This document shows positions 1 through 6,125 of a DNA stretch of 64,000 bases, one piece after another. Numbering within the stretch: position 1 is the first letter of the stretch; each line of letters starts with the position of its first letter. The stretch lies in assembly GCA_937915765.1 (NCBI GenBank), contig CALGHE010000133.1, positions 1-64,000 of the forward strand, read 5' to 3'. Source of the stretch: an uncultured Bacteroidales bacterium. Its GTDB lineage: Bacteria; Bacteroidota; Bacteroidia; Bacteroidales; Paludibacteraceae. Made by a program: the position numbers and the translations under genes. Under the pieces are notes generated by a model that did no database searches, was not told the origin of the DNA, and saw only the letters and a list, made by a program, of their open reading frames with translations.

Positions 1-555
1 TGAAATTCTTTTCGGACCATCTATATATTTGTCTATCTCCTCTTTGGTTGGAGCATTTTTAAAACTGTAATGAGGATATAAGTCTGATTCGTTAAAAACA
101 ACTAAAAAAGTATCCTTGGGATGAAATTTTTTAGAGGAATTTCTTTCTCCTTTTATTACCTTTCCATCCACATCTTTAAACCAATAATAATAGGTAGTCC
201 TATATCTATACTTCGAGCTTTTTGATTCTATTTTCGATGAAACAAAGGCGACTGTCACACAGGGTTTATCACATGTCTTTCGTCCTATCCAGTCAATTAA
301 TAACTGAGATTCAAGACAAACAAATAAATATATAATCCACAATGGATTAACTCTATCCAAACAAATAAGGATCAAAACAAAAACACAGGAAATACATAAA
401 CACAGAAAGAAAACAAGAAAAGCTATATCTACCCCAGACAAAAAAGTCAGTGAATCATATAACTCAAAATAAAAACAAATAGGGTTAATAAAAAAATTAA
501 CAATGGCTAATATTTTCAGAAGTTTAATTAATATTTTTTCTAATGCTTTTCTCAT
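1..555 (-). CDS. Hypothetical membrane protein, 3' end cut by window edge
   Basis: An open frame of 185 codons runs without a stop from an ATG at 555 down to base 1, so the C-terminus lies outside the window. A purine-rich GAGGAG sits just upstream of the ATG. The first half is strongly hydrophobic with about three to four likely membrane segments (residues roughly 10-85). The second half is soluble and polar, with a Tyr-rich stretch (TTYYYWFKD) and then a Lys-rich part. The start overlaps the stop of the truncated gene at 552-824 by the sequence ATGA, so the two were probably cotranscribed. I do not recognise the family. Host-like AT-rich codon use. Confidence 0.6.
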   Translation of the reverse strand, partial: MRKALEKILIKLLKILAIVNFFINPICFYFELYDSLTFLSGVDIAFLVFFLCLCISCVFVLILICLDRVNPLWIIYLFVCLESQLLIDWIGRKTCDKPCVTVAFVSSKIESKSSKYRYRTTYYYWFKDVDGKVIKGERNSSKKFHPKDTFLVVFNESDLYPHYSFKNAPTKEEIDKYIDGPKRIS

Positions 556-824
556 TGCTCCTCAAATTCTTTAATTTTACCTAATATATCTTCATCAATA
601 AAATTTTCAAAAGCATCAACACCTTTTTTTAAGACATCAGTAATAGCATCTTGACTTACATTTTTTACCATATCTTCAGCAAATTGCACAAATTCATATT
701 CACCTTTAAATTCACCATAGCTATCTTTAATTTCTTTTAGTTTATAAAGGTTAATAGAAAATTCACCACCATTTTTATGAGAAAATGCGCAAATTTTAGT
801 TCCATCCTTATTTCCGCAACACTA
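552..824 (-). pseudogene. N-terminally truncated small acidic protein gene
   Basis: Reading the minus strand back from the TGA at 552-554 gives about 90 open codons rich in Glu, Lys and Asp, ending IKEFEEQ. The frame is closed upstream by a TAG at 822-824. No ATG, GTG or TTG occurs before an internal Met at 669-671, which would leave only about 40 residues. The open frame breaks off about 25 bases from the left end of the IS1380-like remnant at 848, so loss of the 5' end by the insertion or a later deletion is likely. Function unknown. It is translationally coupled (ATGA) to the membrane protein downstream. A short intact protein starting at 671 is the alternative. Confidence 0.45.
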
Positions 825-847
825 CATTAATAAAACTTTTTTAAAAT

Positions 848-1336
848 CCTGAGCAACAAAAAGTTACCCAGGTTTTTGTCGTGTCAGAAAATTCACTTAT
901 CTTAGTGTTGCAATAAAAAAACAAATTTTCTATTGACACGAAACATAATATGGCAAATATACGAACAAAATCCGACAAAATCACCCCTTTCGGAGGCTTA
1001 TTTCCAATCATGGAGCGTTTTGACGCTCTCCTGTCAGAAACTATAGACTCGACACTTGGTCTGCGGATAACACGCAACGGCTACAGCAAAATCTTCCGCT
1101 CGCTCATGTGCGCCTACCTCTGCGGAGGCTCGTGCGTGGAGGACATCTCGAACGCCATCGGGCAGTTCGGGCTAAATGTCGCCAGCCGAGTCAAGGCGTT
1201 CGTCTTCAAGTTCGTCTCCGTCCCTGCGAAATGGGTCCGCATGGCAAGGCAGCACGTGCTTAACATATATACCTCCAATCCCGCATATGCCAGCCTCTTC
1301 AAAAAAGAATCCGGATAACTTTTTCCCTTTGCGGAA
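848..1336 (+). mobile_element. Internally deleted IS1380-family insertion sequence remnant
   Basis: The left end (848-872, beginning cctgagcaac) is an imperfect inverted repeat of the right end at about 1311-1335. The inner portion of the repeat (TAACTTTTT) is kept, while the outermost bases on the right have drifted. Between the ends lies a transposase frame that joins the N- and C-terminal parts of an IS1380-type enzyme. A long inverted repeat (TCGTGTCAGAAAATT at 879-893 against 924-941) lies between the left end and the start codon. Leaders of this kind can shield a transposase from outside transcription. The element is about 490 bp, much shorter than an intact one (about 1.6 kb), and so cannot transpose on its own. 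Confidence 0.7.
950..1318 (+). pseudogene. IS1380-family transposase, internal deletion
   Basis: The first 55-60 residues match the N-terminus I know for IS1380-family Bacteroides transposases: KSDKITPFGG, then MERFDALL, then the CAYLCGGSCVEDI segment. The sequence then jumps in frame to what looks like the C-terminal end of the same protein (VKAFVFKFVSVPAKWVR followed by ARQHVLNIYTSNPAY). The whole central DDE catalytic region, around 300 residues, is missing, with the junction near 1165-1185. The remaining 122-residue product would bear the N-terminal region without catalysis. GC content is above the AT-rich surroundings, consistent with a mobile origin. Confidence 0.7.
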
Positions 1337-1504
1337 TAACAGCGTATTGCCTCAAGTCGCTTTGTGGGGCAAGGGGAAGATGTGTCTGCAAGCCTCCATT
1401 TTATTGATAACTCACTCGAAAATGTTTGTTGCCACGCTTTTTCAAAGAAATAGAAATTCCTCAGTCGTTTTTTTGTTGCGGATTTGTACGCATGTGCAAA
1501 GCAT

Positions 1505-1590
1505 AAAAAAATCAAGGGAAGCTTCACAGCTTCCCTCAACCCATTTAACCTAAACCTTAACTATGAAAAAAATCTACCTGTTTTGTTTGC
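1505..1590 (-). ncRNA. Candidate small RNA, copy 1 of a two-copy family
   Basis: A segment of about 97 bp (1512-1608) recurs at 41792-41888 with about four differences. On the minus strand it starts at a TATCTTTG -7 box (1597-1604) and ends in a hairpin (GGGAAGC / GCTTCCC, 1515-1536) followed by a run of T, which is a standard intrinsic terminator. The predicted transcript is about 86 nt. The hairpin difference between copies turns a base pair into a G-U wobble, so pairing is kept. The transcript contains U7CAU, antisense to starts of the form AUG followed by seven A. On the plus strand a short ATGAAAAAAATC frame exists, but it diverges past the repeat and I do not regard it as coding. Confidence 0.6.
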
Positions 1591-1596
1591 TTGGCA

Positions 1597-1629
1597 CAAA
1601 GATAAGGACTTTTTTATTTAATCTCCAAA
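1597..1629 (-). promoter_or_regulatory. Promoter of small RNA copy 1
   Basis: On the minus strand, TTTG (1629-1626) is followed after 21 bases by TATCTTTG (1604-1597), matching the Bacteroidetes TTTG...TAnnTTTG form. Copy 2 has the same 21-base spacing (TTG and TACCTTTG) although the spacer sequence itself has diverged. Confidence 0.6.
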
Positions 1630-1639
1630 TTTTTTACGT

Positions 1640-1715
1640 GATTTTTGTCAAAAAAATGTAATTTTTTTTGATTTGGGTCATAAAATGTCCTGTTTTGGGC
1701 TTTTTGTCATAAAAT
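1640..1715. repeat. 30-base-phased repeats upstream of small RNA copy 1
   Basis: Three similar AT-rich units of the form GAT..(G)GTCA followed by an A-rich stretch have their GTCA cores at 1647, 1677 and 1706, spacings of 30 and 29 bases. They lie directly upstream of the minus-strand promoter. The second copy of the small RNA has two such units, also exactly 30 bases apart. Regular placement about three helical turns apart suggests binding sites on one face of the DNA. No regulator is identified. Confidence 0.4.
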
Positions 1716-1740
1716 TTATGATTTTTTAGAGTTAAAAAAT

Positions 1741-1748
1741 TATTTTTG
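1741..1748 (+). promoter_or_regulatory. Promoter -7 box for the glycosyltransferase gene
   Basis: TATTTTTG matches TAnnTTTG about 40 bases before the ATG at 1786. An AGAGG purine stretch at 1762-1766 follows. No clean TTTG lies at the -33 distance. Confidence 0.45.
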
Positions 1749-1785
1749 CACGAATTAATAAAGAGGAAATTTGAGACAGACAAGT

Positions 1786-2958
1786 ATGGATGTTAAAGAT
1801 AGATTAAAGCAACTGAAATGCTGCATTCTTATTCCTACGTATAATAATGAGCAGACGGTACGCTCTGTTGTGGAACAGGCGCGGGGTGTTTGTTCTGACG
1901 TTGTTGTGGTTAATGACGGGGCGACAGACTCTACAGCCAGTGTGCTGGATTGTATCGAGGGCATAACGGTGTTGACGCACGAAGAGAACAGGGGCAAAGG
2001 TGAGGCTCTGAAGACCGGTTTGCGTTTTGCTGCTGAAAATGGTTTTGACTATGCAATCGCAATGGATTCAGATGGTCAGCATTTTGTGGATGATGTGCCG
2101 GCTTTTGCGGATGCGTTGGAAAAAGAGCCTGGCGCTTTTATTGTTGGTGTGAGAGACTTTAATCAAGAGAATATGCCTGGCAAGAACACTTTCGCAAATA
2201 AGTTTTCTAATTTTTGGTTCCGTTTCGAAACTGGGCAGGACTTGTCGGATACGCAGTGCGGTTTTCGTTGTTATCCTCTTAAGAAATTGGAGGGCATGAC
2301 TTTCATGACTGGACGGTACGAATTTGAGCTGGAGGTGCTTGTGCGTGCCGCATGGCGCGGCGTGAAACTGGTGCCGCTCCCGATAAAAGTTTTCTATGCT
2401 CCGGCAGGCGAAAGGGTCTCGCATTTTAGGCCGCTGCAGGATTTTACACGAATTAGCATACTGAACACAATTTTTGTGCTTGTCACTATTCTGTGGATTA
2501 AACCGAGAGACTTTTTCAGGTCGCTTTCAAAAAAAAAAATTGAAAAATTCATAAAAGAGAACATAACAGAGTCCGATGAGTCGAATCTCCAGATGGCTAC
2601 GGCTTTGGGTTTCGGTGTTTTTATGGGTATTGTGCCGATATGGGGATGGCAGATTGTGGTGTCTCTTGCTCTTGCTCATTGGCTTGGGCTTAACAAGATT
2701 TTTGTCTTTTTTGCGTCGAATATAAGTGTTCCGCCAATGATCCCTTTTATCTTGTACGGCAGTTACTACACAGGAGGGTTGCTGCTGGGCAGACCGGACA
2801 AGCCTGATTTCAGCAACATATCGTTAGAGTCTGTAAGTGCGGATTTGTTGCAGTATGTGTGTGGCAGCATGGTGTTTGCGTCTGTCTGCGGAGTGGCGGT
2901 TTTTGTGCTCTCTTATCTGCTGCTGTTAGCCTTCAGGGATAGCAGGGAGGGAATATGA
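1786..2958 (+). CDS. Family 2 glycosyltransferase fused to DUF2062 membrane domain
   Basis: The N-terminal 230 residues form a GT-A glycosyltransferase of family 2: an ILIPTYNNE start, a VVVNDGATDST loop and the metal-binding DSDGQH motif near residue 95-100. A dolichyl-phosphate-mannose-synthase-like fold is likely. The C-terminal third (FGVFMGIVPIWGWQ and several hydrophobic helices) is a DUF2062 membrane domain, so the enzyme is anchored in the inner membrane. By family it should transfer a sugar from a nucleotide donor to a lipid or envelope acceptor; the substrate cannot be read from sequence. I chose the ATG at 1786. A TTG at 1771, with AGAGG four bases upstream, is a possible alternative adding five residues. 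Confidence 0.85.
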   Translation: MDVKDRLKQLKCCILIPTYNNEQTVRSVVEQARGVCSDVVVVNDGATDSTASVLDCIEGITVLTHEENRGKGEALKTGLRFAAENGFDYAIAMDSDGQHFVDDVPAFADALEKEPGAFIVGVRDFNQENMPGKNTFANKFSNFWFRFETGQDLSDTQCGFRCYPLKKLEGMTFMTGRYEFELEVLVRAAWRGVKLVPLPIKVFYAPAGERVSHFRPLQDFTRISILNTIFVLVTILWIKPRDFFRSLSKKKIEKFIKENITESDESNLQMATALGFGVFMGIVPIWGWQIVVSLALAHWLGLNKIFVFFASNISVPPMIPFILYGSYYTGGLLLGRPDKPDFSNISLESVSADLLQYVCGSMVFASVCGVAVFVLSYLLLLAFRDSREGI

Positions 2959-3050
2959 GCTTGTTTTTGCAGATCAGTTTTTTATGGCAAATGTTGCTTG
3001 TGTGAATAATTTTCACGAATATTGCGGTTGTCATTTAATTTAAGGTTATT

Positions 3051-3986
3051 ATGGAAAATAATATAATCATGCCTCCGTATCTGCGTGGTGGCGACAAGGT
3101 AGTTATACTCTCTCCGTCGGGGGCGATTGAGTCTGCTTTGATAGACGGGGCGGCGGACGTGCTGCGCTCATGGGGTTTGCAGGTGCGCATAGCGCATCAT
3201 GCGAAAGGTAAGTTCGGCAGGTTCTCTGGCACGGACAGTGAGCGGCTGGAGGATTTGCAAAACGCTCTGGATGATGACGAAGTGCGCGTTATAGTCTGTA
3301 GCAGAGGAGGTTATGGTGCTGTCCGCATTCTTGATAAACTGAATTTTGAAAAGTTTAGAAAAAGCCCTAAGTGGCTTGTCGGGTTCAGCGACATAACAGC
3401 TTTGCATTCTGCTATACAGGCGAACGGATTTGCTTCTGTTCATGGAATAATGGCAAAGGCGATAGCTCAGATGGATAATCAGCCGATGGTGGTTGACGCG
3501 TTGCGCAAAACATTGTTTGGCATTGATGCGGTGAACTACCAGATAGAATCTCACAAGCTTAACCGAACTGGCGAGGCTAAAGGCGTGCTGGTTGGCGGAA
3601 ACCTTTCTGTTCTTTACGGATTGAGAGGCACGCCTTTCGACATAAATCCGGAAGGTAAGATTCTTTTTATAGAAGATTTAGGCGAACGCGCTTACCATAT
3701 AGACAGAATGGTGCAGAATCTCAGGCTGGGAGGCGTCTTTTCTAATATTTCAGGATTGATAGTTGGTCATTTGTCTGATATTGACGTGGATACGTCGTTT
3801 GGAGATTCGGTGGAGGAGATTATATCGGCTGCGGTTTCTGATTATGATTATCCTGTCTGTTTCGGTTTCCCGGTGGGGCATGAAGACCTGAATTTTCCGC
3901 TGATTTGCGGAGCGACCGTGCGTCTGGAGGTCGGAAGTCAAGGCGCAAGGCTGCAAAATGGCTTGAAAATGGGTCAGAAAGACTGA
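3051..3986 (+). CDS. LD-carboxypeptidase, peptidase family S66
   Basis: This 311-residue protein has the S66 catalytic triad in the expected places: nucleophile Ser113 in GFSDITALH, Glu208 in ILFIEDLGE, and His277 in FPVGHEDLNFPL. The family cleaves the L,D bond that joins the last D-Ala to diaminopimelate in cytoplasmic muramoyl tetrapeptides during peptidoglycan recycling; MccF-type members instead hydrolyse microcin C-like compounds. Family length is typical (300-350). No signal peptide is visible, agreeing with a cytoplasmic enzyme. It lies 90 bp after the glycosyltransferase in the same direction and may be transcribed with it. Confidence 0.88.
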   Translation: MENNIIMPPYLRGGDKVVILSPSGAIESALIDGAADVLRSWGLQVRIAHHAKGKFGRFSGTDSERLEDLQNALDDDEVRVIVCSRGGYGAVRILDKLNFEKFRKSPKWLVGFSDITALHSAIQANGFASVHGIMAKAIAQMDNQPMVVDALRKTLFGIDAVNYQIESHKLNRTGEAKGVLVGGNLSVLYGLRGTPFDINPEGKILFIEDLGERAYHIDRMVQNLRLGGVFSNISGLIVGHLSDIDVDTSFGDSVEEIISAAVSDYDYPVCFGFPVGHEDLNFPLICGATVRLEVGSQGARLQNGLKMGQKD

Positions 3987-4011
3987 TTTTTTGATGAAAA
4001 TCAATTTTTTT
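3984..4011 (+). terminator. Terminator overlapping the LD-carboxypeptidase stop
   Basis: TGATTTT (3984-3990) pairs with AAAATCA (3997-4003) and is followed by a run of T. The first stem arm begins with the stop codon itself. Confidence 0.55.
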
Positions 4012-4056
4012 CGAGCAAAAATGTGGAATAGATTTCTTTTTTTTGATAAATGTTTA

Positions 4057-4064
4057 TACCTTTG
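4057..4064 (+). promoter_or_regulatory. Promoter -7 box of the candidate structured RNA
   Basis: TACCTTTG matches TAnnTTTG. The -33 region is T-rich but has no clear TTG. Transcription would start near 4070. Confidence 0.45.
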
Positions 4065-4069
4065 CAACG

Positions 4070-4367
4070 TGAGGAACTAAATTTGTAAGGTTGTTATTTT
4101 AATTTTAATTTTGGGGTGTCTTTGTTCTTTCTATATACTTTCGGGTACAGATGGATTTTCGTTTGAGTTTTGCTATCAGAACGTCAAATGAAACCTTTAA
4201 TATATTACAGGACTTTTATCTTAGTTTATTTTATTATTTTAACAGAACAGTTTTCATACTTAATTCAAATGTTGGGAAGCCTTTAATTGTGTTCAGATTG
4301 TATTTGTTTTTGAAGCAAATTTAATTCAAAATGAAAGGGGCAGGGAGACTTGCCTCTTTGTTTTTTT
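4070..4367 (+). ncRNA. Candidate structured non-coding RNA of about 295 nt
   Basis: The 530 bp between 3987 and 4516 hold no plausible gene but do hold a bounded transcript. A TACCTTTG promoter box ends at 4064 and a terminator lies at 4334-4367. The predicted 5' end (AACTAAATTTG, 4075-4085) pairs with the 3' end (CAAATTTAATT, 4316-4326), one mismatch in 11 plus a flanking G-C pair, which would close the RNA into one large domain. No tmRNA, RNase P or SRP signature was recognised. A 6S-like RNA is conceivable because such RNAs are closed by a terminal stem, but the length is greater than usual and this is a guess. Confidence 0.4.
4334..4367 (+). terminator. Terminator of the candidate structured RNA
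   Basis: AAAGGGGCA (4334-4342) pairs with TGCCTCTTT (4351-4359), one G-T wobble, and is followed by a T run. Confidence 0.65.
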
Positions 4368-4452
4368 GCGTAAAAGGTATGTGAGAAAACTTTTTTTTGA
4401 GGTGAATGCTAAAAAAAAAAACAGATAAAACGCAAAATCACAATTTTATTTT

Positions 4453-4460
4453 TATCTTTG
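4453..4460 (+). promoter_or_regulatory. Promoter -7 box for the DUF4377 gene pair
   Basis: TATCTTTG matches TAnnTTTG about 57 bases upstream of the ATG at 4517. No good -33 element is seen. Confidence 0.45.
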
Positions 4461-4516
4461 CGATTGCTGAGTGAATATCTTTGGAATGATGAGATCTTGA
4501 AATAGTGACGTAAGTT

Positions 4517-4867
4517 ATGAAAGGTTTATTATTCGCCATATTGGGAGGTTGTTTTGTGCTCTCTGCAGTTTCTTGTTGTGAGTGGGAGTACGTTTATGTT
4601 TCGGGAGAGAGGGTTACCACGGAAGATCACAGACGTTGCTTTCAGGTGAAAGATGCATGGAAAAGAAAGTCCGAATGGCAGCCGTATTGCGGGGTTGTTG
4701 AGAATTTCGATTTCAACGAAGATTACAGGCAAATTTATTTGCTGCGCGTGGAAAAGTTCGATCCGTCTCATGACACGATGAAGGTAATCAAACCCGTTGC
4801 TTCGTCCATGTCGGATAAAAGAATTAGAGAGATAAGAGCTAAAAAGAAAAATATTAGAGAAGATTAA
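4517..4867 (+). CDS. DUF4377 domain secreted protein, paralogue 1
   Basis: The protein has 116 residues with a hydrophobic signal sequence ending AVSC, a weak lipobox, so it may be a lipoprotein with Cys20 as the modified residue. The body carries the DUF4377 pattern: TEDHRRCFQVK, EWQPYCGV, then a hydrophobic/acidic segment ending in VEKFDP. DUF4377 is the small beta domain found after META domains in HslJ-like envelope proteins; its function is not established. The C-terminus is a short Lys/Arg-rich tail. It is followed 16 bp later by a paralogue sharing the same core, a tandem duplication within one transcription unit. Confidence 0.7.
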   Translation: MKGLLFAILGGCFVLSAVSCCEWEYVYVSGERVTTEDHRRCFQVKDAWKRKSEWQPYCGVVENFDFNEDYRQIYLLRVEKFDPSHDTMKVIKPVASSMSDKRIREIRAKKKNIRED

Positions 4868-4883
4868 TATAAATTTATAAGTT

Positions 4884-5243
4884 ATGAAAAAGCTTATTAT
4901 TTGTGCCATATTGGGTTCTTTTGCGTTTTCTGCTTTTCCGCAGGAATTTATGAAAGTTTCAGGGGAAAAGATTATCACAGAAGACCACAGACGTTGCTTT
5001 CAGGTGAAGAAAGGTTATAAGAGGAAGGACAAAACAGAGTGGCAGCCATTCTGCGGGGTTATCAAGAACTTCTATTATGATCCGGGTTACGAGTACACAA
5101 TGTATGTGGAAAAATTTGACCCTACTCTTGATACAATCACTGTAATCAAGACTATTGCTCGTGACAATAGTGACACGTACCGTAAGCAACAGAAGGCAAG
5201 AGAAGAGAGAGAAAGAAGAAAAGCTATGAACGGAGGCATCTGA
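4884..5243 (+). CDS. DUF4377 domain secreted protein, paralogue 2
   Basis: A second 119-residue DUF4377 protein. The signal peptide MKKLIICAILGSFAFSAFPQ ends with an AFPQ-like cleavage region and no lipobox Cys, so unlike its neighbour it should be released into the periplasm or further. It shares TEDHRRCFQVK, EWQPFCGV and VEKFDP with the preceding protein and ends in a charged Arg/Glu/Lys-rich tail, probably helical. The two genes are also similar at DNA level around the HRRCFQVK codons. Function unknown; the different predicted anchoring suggests the duplicates act at different places in the envelope. Confidence 0.7.
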   Translation: MKKLIICAILGSFAFSAFPQEFMKVSGEKIITEDHRRCFQVKKGYKRKDKTEWQPFCGVIKNFYYDPGYEYTMYVEKFDPTLDTITVIKTIARDNSDTYRKQQKAREERERRKAMNGGI

Positions 5244-5275
5244 TTCCGTTATTGTCTCTGTTTTTTATTGCATAA

Positions 5276-5319
5276 CACATAGTCGGAGGTTTGTTTTGAC
5301 AAACTTTCGGCTATGTGTG
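5276..5319 (+). terminator. Long hairpin after the DUF4377 pair
   Basis: ACACATAG...GGTTTGT (5276-5295) pairs with ACAAACTTTC...CTATGTGT (about 5300-5319) over about 20 positions with several G-U pairs. The T tract after it is weak, so it may stabilise the mRNA 3' end as much as terminate. Confidence 0.5.
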
Positions 5320-5376
5320 TTCCTGTAAATTGCAGTTGCTTTTTGTGAGAAAATGTTGTAAAACATAACGATTTTG

Positions 5377-5407
5377 TTTTGACTTAACGCTTTTTCTGCT
5401 ATCTTTG
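5377..5407 (+). promoter_or_regulatory. Promoter of the small helical protein gene
   Basis: TTTTG (5377-5381), an 18-base spacer, then TATCTTTG (5400-5407): a good Bacteroidetes promoter about 40 bases before the start codon. Confidence 0.7.
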
Positions 5408-5447
5408 TATCAAACTCATTTAATAACTCTAAAAAGATAAATTGAAA

Positions 5448-5879
5448 ATGGCAGATATTTCAAGTTTGATTAAACAGTTTGCGACCGAAGCAGTTGCTGG
5501 TAAAATAGAAATTCCGGAAAATATCAAAGATAAAGTCTTGGGCGGAATATCAGATTCTATATTTGACAGCGTAAAGCAGACAGCGCAGAAATCTGGAGGA
5601 ATACAGCAAATCACAGAGCTTGTGACCGGTGCTACAAGCGCGTCTTCAAGCCCGATTACATCTTTAGCGTCAAAAATCTTCCAGTCTGGTGTGGCAGAAA
5701 AGTTAGGCCTTTCGCCTGCAGTCACAAGCGCTATCACAACGATGCTTCCTACTATTATAGACAAATTGAAAGATTTGGACCTCGACGAAGTGATCTCGGC
5801 AGTAGGAAAGTCAGACGCGGCTCAGGGTGCTTTGAAGAAAGTTGCAACTAGTATTTTTGGCAAGTTGTTTGGCAAATAA
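5448..5879 (+). CDS. Small helical protein of unknown function
   Basis: The 143-residue product has no signal peptide and no long hydrophobic segment. It is predicted mostly helical, with many Ala, Ser, Lys and Ile. The part around residues 75-105 (LASKIFQSGVAEKLGLSP followed by a hydrophobic helix) is loosely reminiscent of DUF937/YidB-like small proteins, which I offer only as a weak likeness. The ATG at 5448 is preferred over a TTG at 5442 two codons earlier. It stands alone between its own strong promoter and a strong terminator, so it is a single-gene unit and probably well expressed. Confidence 0.7.
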   Translation: MADISSLIKQFATEAVAGKIEIPENIKDKVLGGISDSIFDSVKQTAQKSGGIQQITELVTGATSASSSPITSLASKIFQSGVAEKLGLSPAVTSAITTMLPTIIDKLKDLDLDEVISAVGKSDAAQGALKKVATSIFGKLFGK

Positions 5880-5904
5880 TTTTGACAGTTAATAAATGTG
5901 AGCA

Positions 5905-5935
5905 GGTGGCGCGGCTTTGTCGCGCCACCTTTTTT
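5905..5935 (+). terminator. Strong intrinsic terminator
   Basis: GGTGGCGCG (5905-5913) pairs perfectly with CGCGCCACC (5921-5929), followed by six T. Confidence 0.9.
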
Positions 5936-6042
5936 GCGTGCGATTGTAAAATCGACTGGTCCGACATAGATTTTCCTGAGTTTTATGCAAATCAAAAGGA
6001 AAGACGATAGATTGTGCCGAATTTTAATTTTTTGCGGTTTTG

Positions 6043-6073
6043 TTTGCATATATCAAAAACTTGCATAACTTTG
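6043..6073 (+). promoter_or_regulatory. Promoter of the first giant secreted protein
   Basis: TTTG (6043-6046), exactly 19 bases, then TAACTTTG (6066-6073): full match to the Bacteroidetes consensus. Confidence 0.75.
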
Positions 6074-6125
6074 TTAGTTCCAAATATATAAGGATTACGT
6101 GGCGATTTTTAACGAGTTTGGGTTT

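Noticed and set aside
1563..1661. Short plus-strand frames starting MKKIYLFCLLGTK in both copies of the repeat, looking like a signal peptide
   Set aside because: The two frames diverge completely after about 13 codons and end at unrelated stops, while minus-strand promoter spacing and terminator are preserved. Treated as the complement of a small RNA, with the coding alternative noted.
4070..4367. tmRNA, RNase P RNA or SRP RNA in the gap
   Set aside because: None of the conserved cores of these RNAs was found in the stretch; left as an unassigned candidate RNA.
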